Of a DNA stretch of 64,000 nucleotides, positions 57,494 through 64,000 are shown one piece after another. The position numbers and the translations under genes are program-made. Under the pieces are notes generated by a model. That model had not been told where the DNA came from, did not search any database, and saw only the letters and a list, made by a program, of their open reading frames with translations. Positions within the stretch are counted from its first letter, which is position 1; every line of letters begins with the position of its first letter. The DNA comes from Rhizobium johnstonii 3841 (GTDB lineage: Bacteria > Pseudomonadota > Alphaproteobacteria > Rhizobiales > Rhizobiaceae): assembly GCF_000009265.1 (NCBI RefSeq), contig NC_008379.1, positions 62,001-126,000 on the forward strand, given 5' to 3'.

Positions 57494-58420
57494 TCAGCCC
57501 GCCTCGAAAGACGTTTCATGTCCATTCCTGTCGGAGCGATAACGCACGTGATCGACGAGGGCGCGCAGCTTTGGAGGCAGATTTCGGCGATCCGCGAAAT
57601 AAAGAAAGAATCCTGGGAATGGCGGTAGGTAGTCCTCCATAAGCGACACCAGTTCTCCGCGGTCGAGATATGGCCTGAACGTCTCTTCCATGCCGAATGT
57701 CACGCCTCCGCCGGCGCACGCTGTCCGCACCATGACCCCCATGTCGTTTGTCGTGATCCTCGGATTGACGGCCACGTCGAATTCCCGACCATTCTCCTCG
57801 AACTCCCAGCGATACGGCGCCACATCCGGCGCCGGACGCCAGCCGATGCAGCAGTGCCGCGAAAGCTCTGATGGATTTGCGGGCCTTCCGAAGCGTTCCA
57901 GGTAAGACGGCGCGGCGACGACGAGCTGCCGCTGGTTGCCAGAGACCGGTACCGCGATCATGTCCTGCTCAATCACTTCGCCGAGCCGCACACCCGCATC
58001 GTAACCCTCGGCGACGATATCGAACTCCTCATCCGTGACGTTTACATCGACTTGCACGCCCGGATAGGCGTGCGTGAAGCTCGCAAGCAGCGGCCCTGAG
58101 ATAAACCGCTCGGCAATCGAGGATACAGCGAGCCGCAAGAGCCCTGTCGGCTGGGACCCCCGATCCTGGGCATCATCCAGTGCCAGTTCGACTTCGGCGA
58201 CTGCGGGCCCAACGCGCTCGTAAAGCCGCATGCCCGCTTCAGTCAGGCTGACGCTCCGCGTCGTACGCTGGATGAGAGCAACTCCCATTCGGTCTTCCAT
58301 CCGTCGGATCGCCTGGCTTACCGCCGAGTGGCTGAGGCCGAGTCGCTCAGCCGCGCCACGGAAACTCTTCGCTTCCGCGACGGCGAGGAATACGGACACA
58401 AGTTTTAGATCGATGGCCAT
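57494..58420 (-). CDS. LysR-family transcriptional regulator
   Basis: 308 residues. HTH LVSVFLAVAEAKSFRGAAER and HSAVSQAIRRMEDRMGVALI, effector domain from LLRLAVSSIAERFISG. Divergent from the exported CMD-like gene (131 bp apart), so likely its regulator. A dyad at 58421-58450 with two AAGCTT copies 9 bp apart (58430-58435, 58439-58444) could be its binding site. Confidence 0.9.
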   Translation of the reverse strand: MAIDLKLVSVFLAVAEAKSFRGAAERLGLSHSAVSQAIRRMEDRMGVALIQRTTRSVSLTEAGMRLYERVGPAVAEVELALDDAQDRGSQPTGLLRLAVSSIAERFISGPLLASFTHAYPGVQVDVNVTDEEFDIVAEGYDAGVRLGEVIEQDMIAVPVSGNQRQLVVAAPSYLERFGRPANPSELSRHCCIGWRPAPDVAPYRWEFEENGREFDVAVNPRITTNDMGVMVRTACAGGGVTFGMEETFRPYLDRGELVSLMEDYLPPFPGFFLYFADRRNLPPKLRALVDHVRYRSDRNGHETSFEAG

Positions 58421-58451
58421 TGGTCATCAAAGCTTACCAAGCTTGTCACCA
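58421..58451. promoter_or_regulatory. Candidate LysR binding site
   Basis: TGGTCA at the left and TGTCACCA at the right frame two AAGCTT hexamers (58430-58435, 58439-58444), giving an imperfect dyad just upstream of the LysR start and divergent from the CMD-like gene. It fits a LysR-type operator; sequence alone does not prove it. Confidence 0.35.
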
Positions 58452-58551
58452 TTCGTAAATTGTTTCGCCGTCGTGGCCGCAGTACTCTTGGTTCAAAGGA
58501 CTTTCGGAAGTCTCGCGTCCGACAAAATGGATCGAACAAGGAGAATTTTCC

Positions 58552-59043
58552 ATGTATCAGAATCTCCGCTCACACTTTGCAGCCGCGGGTACTGCGGCGC
58601 TCTTGGCCGTGTCGCCGGATGTGGTCTTCGCTCAGACTGTGGAGGAGCGTCGCGAACGCGGTGCTGCTGTCATCCTGAGCCTCAACAACGGCACGACACA
58701 GCCAAATTTGGAAGCGATGCGGCAAGAGTTTCCGTTCCTTGCCGAAGCGACCGAAGCCTACGCTCTCGGAGACGTGTGGTCGCGCCCGGGTCTCGATAAC
58801 CGCACGCGCCAACTCGCCGCCGTCGCTGCATTTGCGGCAATGGGCCTGACAGACTTGATGAAGGTTCACGCCGGATATGCGCTCAACATCGGCGTTCCCA
58901 AGGAGGAGCTCAAGGAAGTGATCTATATGATAACGGTTCCGGCAGGCTTTCCCCGTGCCATTGCTGCGTCGCAAGCACTGTCTCAGCTTTTTGCGGAGCG
59001 GTCGGAAGCCGGCGACAATAAGCCAGCGGGAGCCAGGCCGTAG
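58552..59043 (+). CDS. Exported carboxymuconolactone-decarboxylase-like protein
   Basis: 163 residues. An N-terminal signal peptide (FAAAGTAALLAVSPDVVFA-Q) precedes a CMD domain with DNRTRQLAAVAAFAAMG and KVHAGYALNIGVPKEELKEV. The AhpD-type CxxC pair is missing; the whole protein has no Cys, so peroxidase function is unlikely. Export is unusual for this mostly cytosolic family. AAGGAGAATTTTCC precedes the ATG. Divergent LysR regulator next to it. Confidence 0.85.
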   Translation: MYQNLRSHFAAAGTAALLAVSPDVVFAQTVEERRERGAAVILSLNNGTTQPNLEAMRQEFPFLAEATEAYALGDVWSRPGLDNRTRQLAAVAAFAAMGLTDLMKVHAGYALNIGVPKEELKEVIYMITVPAGFPRAIAASQALSQLFAERSEAGDNKPAGARP

Positions 59044-59200
59044 TCACGGTCTTGAAGCTCGCAATCGCCGCCGTTGTCGCCGAAGTTCACCGGCCTTGCG
59101 CCAAAGCGGCGGCGAATATTGCTCGACGTCAATTCGCGGATGGGGCCTAGAATACGTGGCCTCCGACCCGGCGCCGTAACGCGAACCGGCTCGATTGCAG

Positions 59201-60337
59201 CTAATCGTCACCCTCGTCTTCAACGACCCCCGTCAGCCTCATACCCTGAATCCAGGTGGCGCCATCCTTTCGGATCACCCGCTTCGGCCGCACCCCACAG
59301 CGCTCTTCCACCGCCGAGGCGAGACGTTGGGAATGCGTGACGATCCAGATCTGGCTAAATCTTGCCGCTGCGGCGATCATGTCGGCGAGTGGCGACAGCA
59401 TGTCCTGATGCAGGCTTGCTTCCGGCTCGTTCAATGCGATCAGCGGCGGCTGGCGATAGGACATCAGCGCGGCTGCAAGCCCGAGGAAACGGATCTGTCC
59501 GTCAGAAAGCTCGCGCGGCTGAAAAATCCGGCGCGGGAAATCTGGAAAGATCAGTCCGAATTCCGCATGTTCCCCCGGTTCCGGCACGTGCAACTTCGCC
59601 CCGCCCAAGGCGGAGGAAATGGCCCGGTCGAGCTCGACCGTGTCCCCGCGGGTATGCACAAGGGTCGCGAACACTGCCGCCATGTTTGCGCCGTCCTGGT
59701 CCAGCAGCGTCGAGGTGACCGCCAGGCAGGGACGCCGCAACGCCGACTCCCGATCGGTCCTGAATCCATGAAAGAATCGCCAGCCGTCGATGAGGCGGCG
59801 AAAGGCCGCAATTTCCGGATAATGTCCAGCATCTCCGAGCATGGCGATTGCTGTTTCCGACGTCATCGCCTGCTCCGGGTAATCCTCCATGCGGCCGCGG
59901 TCACCGCGAACCATGATCCCCGGCCCGCTGCGCTTCATCATCGTAACGGGGCGCGATCCGGCCTCAAAACAAAGCTCTTCGGCCTTGATCTGGGGCTCGA
60001 AGGCAAATCCGGCGGCGGCCGGCGGTCTGAGCCCGGCTTCGACCCAATATCTCCACGTCACAGCCCGCTCCTCGTCGAGAACCTCCACCTCCAGCTTGAT
60101 GCGAAAATTCTTCTCGTCGCGCCTTGGGCCGGTCCACAACGCCGAAGCCATTCCGCCCTCGGCGGCGATCTCATGCGCGAACGTGCCGCGCACCGCCGCC
60201 TGCACTAGCTGGAGGCTGCGGTAGAGGTTCGATTTGCCGACGCCGTTCTCGCCGATGAACACATTAACGCCGGCCAGATCCATGCGGATGGAGCGTAAGG
60301 AGCGGTAATTTTGGGCAAACATGGAGCGAAGAAGCAT
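59201..60337 (-). CDS. AAA ATPase (RecF/OLD-like)
   Basis: 378 residues. Walker A FIGENGVGKS, ABC-type signature LSDGQIRFLGLAAAL, Walker B LIALNEPEASLH and IWIVTHSQRLASA (H-switch) form a complete RecF/SMC-like ATPase head with a short insertion instead of a long coiled coil. No TOPRIM domain, so not a classical OLD nuclease. It stands alone. The role is unknown; the group occurs in defence, DNA repair and stress settings. ATG 60337 has GGAAG upstream. Confidence 0.85.
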   Translation of the reverse strand: MLLRSMFAQNYRSLRSIRMDLAGVNVFIGENGVGKSNLYRSLQLVQAAVRGTFAHEIAAEGGMASALWTGPRRDEKNFRIKLEVEVLDEERAVTWRYWVEAGLRPPAAAGFAFEPQIKAEELCFEAGSRPVTMMKRSGPGIMVRGDRGRMEDYPEQAMTSETAIAMLGDAGHYPEIAAFRRLIDGWRFFHGFRTDRESALRRPCLAVTSTLLDQDGANMAAVFATLVHTRGDTVELDRAISSALGGAKLHVPEPGEHAEFGLIFPDFPRRIFQPRELSDGQIRFLGLAAALMSYRQPPLIALNEPEASLHQDMLSPLADMIAAAARFSQIWIVTHSQRLASAVEERCGVRPKRVIRKDGATWIQGMRLTGVVEDEGDD

Positions 60338-60531
60338 GGTCGACTTCCATAGTAGGGGTCCGTCCAACGAAAGCGATCTGCCGCAGCCTTGATTGATGGG
60401 CCACAGCCGTGCGCATGGCTGTCACTCCGTCAGTTGAAGCTCATGTCTTCTCCTCAACAGAGTTTCGCCCTTGAGCCGGTCATCCGAGGAAGCGCTTGTG
60501 AACAACCGGGGAATCCACCCTGGCATCCGGC

Positions 60532-61548
60532 CTATACGGCGTCTATTGGCGCGACCGACTGGCGCACGATCATTTCGCACTCCAGCTTGACCTTGTGATT
60601 GTCATGCCGCATCCGCGGCGCGGCGATCATCTCAGCAAGCTTCTCGACGGCATAGCGCGCCATGTCGGCATGGGGCAGTTGCATCGTCGTGAGCGGCGGC
60701 AGCATATCGCCGGAATAGGATTCATTGTCGAAACCGATGACCGAAAGGTCGCGCGGGATGGACAGGCCGGCTTCCTTCGCGGCTTCATAGACACCCATGG
60801 CAATGCGGTCGCAGAAACAGCATATTGCCGTGGGCCGGTCATCGAGCGCTTGCAGGCGCTTGAAGGCTGCATAGCCTCCCTGAATCGTCCAACGCCCCTT
60901 GATGATAAGATGGTTGTCGACAGGAATGTCGCGCATCGTCAATGCTCGGCGATAACCCTTGATGCGCTCGCGAGAAGCTTCGATCGCGTCCTCGCCACCG
61001 ATATAAGCAATGCGCGTATGCCCGGCATCGATCAGCGACAGCGTTGCCTTCATGACAGCCGACAGGTCTCCGGGCACCACGCTCGGCAGGGGCTTGTCGA
61101 CCGTATAGCAGTTCAAAAGTACGGTCGGCCATTCCGCGAGCTGCGGAGCAAGCGTCACTTGCTGCGTAATCAGCCGCGCATAGATGATGCCCGCAGCGGG
61201 CAGCGTCGCGAGATGGCTGAGAGCTGCCTGCTCTGCCTCCTCGTCGGCGTCGGTCGGCATCACCGAGAGCAGATAGCCCAGCTCGTTTGCCGCCTCTCCG
61301 GCTCCGTCGATCAAGCCGGCGACATGGGGCGAACTTGTCACCTCGTTGATGAGCATGGCAATCAGCGGACGCCGGTCGATGCGCCGAGCCTGCGTCCTGT
61401 AACCCATCCTGGCCGCCGCACTTAGAACAGCCTCGCGCGTTGCCGACGATATGCGCGTTCCCGGAGCATTGTTGAGCACAAGCGACACGGTCGCCTGCGA
61501 GACGCCGCAGGCGGCAGCGATGTCGGACATCGTCGGCTTTTTGATCAC
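60532..61548 (-). CDS. LacI-family repressor
   Basis: 338 residues. N-terminal HTH TMSDIAAACGVSQATVSLVL with hinge helix REAVLSAAARMGY, then the PBP-I-like effector domain. GTG 61548 (VIKKPTMSD) is chosen because AAGGGG lies 5 bp upstream; TTG 61563 is an alternative. Divergent from a MalK-type importer operon and the likely regulator of it via the dyad at 61632-61659. Ligand unknown. Confidence 0.9.
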   Translation of the reverse strand: MIKKPTMSDIAAACGVSQATVSLVLNNAPGTRISSATREAVLSAAARMGYRTQARRIDRRPLIAMLINEVTSSPHVAGLIDGAGEAANELGYLLSVMPTDADEEAEQAALSHLATLPAAGIIYARLITQQVTLAPQLAEWPTVLLNCYTVDKPLPSVVPGDLSAVMKATLSLIDAGHTRIAYIGGEDAIEASRERIKGYRRALTMRDIPVDNHLIIKGRWTIQGGYAAFKRLQALDDRPTAICCFCDRIAMGVYEAAKEAGLSIPRDLSVIGFDNESYSGDMLPPLTTMQLPHADMARYAVEKLAEMIAAPRMRHDNHKVKLECEMIVRQSVAPIDAV

Positions 61549-61631
61549 GCGAACCCCTTGCAAGACTGACTATCCGCTTAGCACGAAGTTTTACGAACGC
61601 AAAAGCGGCGAGGGCTTGCTTGATAATAATT

Positions 61632-61659
61632 TTAGTTATAACCAGTGATTTATAACTAA
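61632..61659. promoter_or_regulatory. Dyad operator for the LacI-family repressor
   Basis: TTAGTTATAA (61632-61641) and TTATAACTAA (61650-61659) form perfect 10-bp arms with an 8-bp spacer; the left arm and first spacer base contain the palindrome GTTATAAC. It lies 18 bp upstream of the importer ATG, between the two divergent genes. Confidence 0.65.
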
Positions 61660-61677
61660 TCACTCTGGGAGGGGTGC

Positions 61678-62771
<1,094 letters not shown>

Positions 62772-62775
<4 letters not shown>

Positions 62776-63662
62776 GCACCAGCAGCCTGACCGCCGCCCG
62801 CAGGCGCGATGCACTCGCCGCTTATATCTTCCTCGCGCCTTTCGCGGTGATCTACGCCACGTTCCTGGTCTACCCCTTCTTCAAGGGCTTGTGGATCAGT
62901 CTCCACGACTGGGAGCTTGCCGGCAGCTACCGGAAATATATCGGCCTCCTCAACTATGAGGACATGTGGTTCGACACGATCTTCTGGAAGACCGTGGGCA
63001 ATACGCTGGCCTTCGTCGCCATGACCGTGCCGACCATGACAGCACTGGCCCTGGTGCTGGCTCTTGCCGTGTTCGGGCAGGGGCGGCTCAAGGGTGTGCT
63101 GCGGTCCGTGTTCTTCATGTCGAGCGTGTTTTCGGTCTCGGTCGTGACGCTGATCTGGTCGATGGTGCTGTCTGCGGACAACGGCCTGCTGGTGCCGCTC
63201 TTCAATCTCATCGGCGTCAACCCCGTCAATTTCCTCGGGCACCCGACGCTCGCCATGCCGTCGATTGCGTTGACGACGCTTTGGTGGGGTGTCGGCCTCC
63301 CCATGGCGCTGTTTCTGGCTGCACTAAGCCAGATACCACCGGAACTTTACGAAGCAGCTGAACTCGATCATGCCGGTCGGTTCAGCGTCCTGAAAAACAT
63401 CACCCTGCCGTCGATCCGTCACACCGTGCTCCTGGTTCTGGTCCTGCAGATCGTCGGTCAGTTCCAGATTTTCGGTCAGGCCCACCTGATGACACAGGGC
63501 GGGCCTGCCAATCGGACGCGTACGCTGGTTCAGTACATCTACGAGACGAGCTTCCGCGACTGGCAGGTCGGTTACGCCACGGCCATGTCCTTCGGGCTCT
63601 TCATCCTGATGCTTGGCTTCACAATGCTGCAGCTCTGGCTCGGCCGCAGGGGGGACGAATGA
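62772..63662 (+). CDS. MalF/UgpA-type ABC permease
   Basis: 296 residues, six TM helices beginning [20 protein letters not shown]. Coupling loop [20 protein letters not shown] is the EAA motif. It overlaps the ATPase stop (ATGA) and the next permease start. Confidence 0.92.
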
Positions 63663-64000
63663 TGGCAAGCGCACGCACAAGCGGCCTCCGCCGCGCCACG
63701 GACGTTCTCATCCTCGGTGCAACCATCGCCTTTGCGATCCTCTGGCTTCTGCCCGTCGTCTGGGTCGTCGCCATGTCGCTGAAGCCGAATACCGAGCTGA
63801 TGCGTTCCACGGCAGGCTTCCTGCCGGTCCCATTCACGCTCGATAATTATATCGGCCTCCTGAAGCTCGATACCGTGCCTCGCTGGCTGATGCACAGTCT
63901 GATCGTCTCGGTAACGATGACAATTTTGGTTCTGGTCGTCTCTTCTATGGCCGGCTACGCGTTCGCGCGCCTGGAGTTCCCCTTCAAGAAGACGCTGTTC
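63659..64000 (+). CDS. MalG-type ABC permease (3' end outside window)
   Basis: 114 codons seen, starting [19 protein letters not shown], with the first TM helix AFAILWLLPVVWVVAMSLKP and the conserved SMAGYAFARLEFPFK of MalG proteins. Its ATG overlaps the previous stop. The binding-protein gene of this importer is not in the window and probably follows. Confidence 0.9.
   Translation, partial: MMASARTSGLRRATDVLILGATIAFAILWLLPVVWVVAMSLKPNTELMRSTAGFLPVPFTLDNYIGLLKLDTVPRWLMHSLIVSVTMTILVLVVSSMAGYAFARLEFPFKKTLF

Overview
The window reads as a fast-growing Rhizobium (R. leguminosarum / R. etli type). GC is high with strong codon bias, ABC uptake systems are dense, and it carries a glpR-glpD-glpSTPQUV-glpK glycerol locus of the kind described in R. 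leguminosarum. As I recall it, that locus is plasmid-borne there, so this may be a large plasmid or secondary replicon rather than the main chromosome. I see no rRNA, tRNA, insertion sequence or CRISPR array. The first gene (efflux adaptor) and the last (sugar permease) run off the window.

Layout. 1-2307: EmrAB-like efflux pair. 2356-11205: housekeeping and small genes: aldose epimerase, DUF6665, ABC-F ATPase, two membrane proteins, exported EF-hand protein, glycine-zipper lipoprotein, DUF992, GNAT, LysR/EamA pair. 11303-21365: glycerol regulon (GlpR; GlpD; ABC importer GlpSTPQUV; GlpK). 21394-26035: ribose-type ABC importer, with a divergent AraC regulator, a VOC protein and an SsuABC/NMT1-type importer to 30526. 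30660-33444: accessory patch with a stand-alone alanyl-tRNA-synthetase-like catalytic domain whose start looks frameshifted, an Xre/RES toxin-antitoxin pair and a Phd/PIN toxin-antitoxin pair. 33612-46074: two divergent operons for an unidentified sugar acid: PdxA2, Fe-dehydrogenase, sialidase-like BNR protein and DHDPS-type lyase on the minus strand; a peptide-type ABC importer, DUF1537 kinase and FadR-type GntR on the plus strand. 46125-46952: Pcm methyltransferase. 47116-56679: SorC regulator, Ugp-type importer, glycerophosphodiesterase, HAD phosphatase, SDR dehydrogenase and FGGY kinase, which together look like a route for a polyol phosphodiester. 56714-60337: L,D-transpeptidase, LysR plus exported carboxymuconolactone-decarboxylase-like protein, orphan AAA ATPase. 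60532-64000: LacI regulator and the start of a MalK/Ugp-type sugar importer.

How the genes work together. Six ABC importers, each next to its own regulator or catabolic enzymes, make this a nutrient-scavenging region. The two best candidates for undescribed biology are the BNR/DHDPS/PdxA2/DUF1537 cluster and the SorC/Ugp/GDPD/HAD/SDR/FGGY cluster. The glp importer is also notable because its two ATPases carry complementary degenerate motifs. Several intergenic regions hold clean operator-like repeats: 11-bp-phased TTCG repeats at glpR and glpD, a 15-bp palindrome at the PIN module, 9-bp arms at the RES module, a duplicated 12-mer at the Ugp-like operon and 10-bp arms at the LacI operon.
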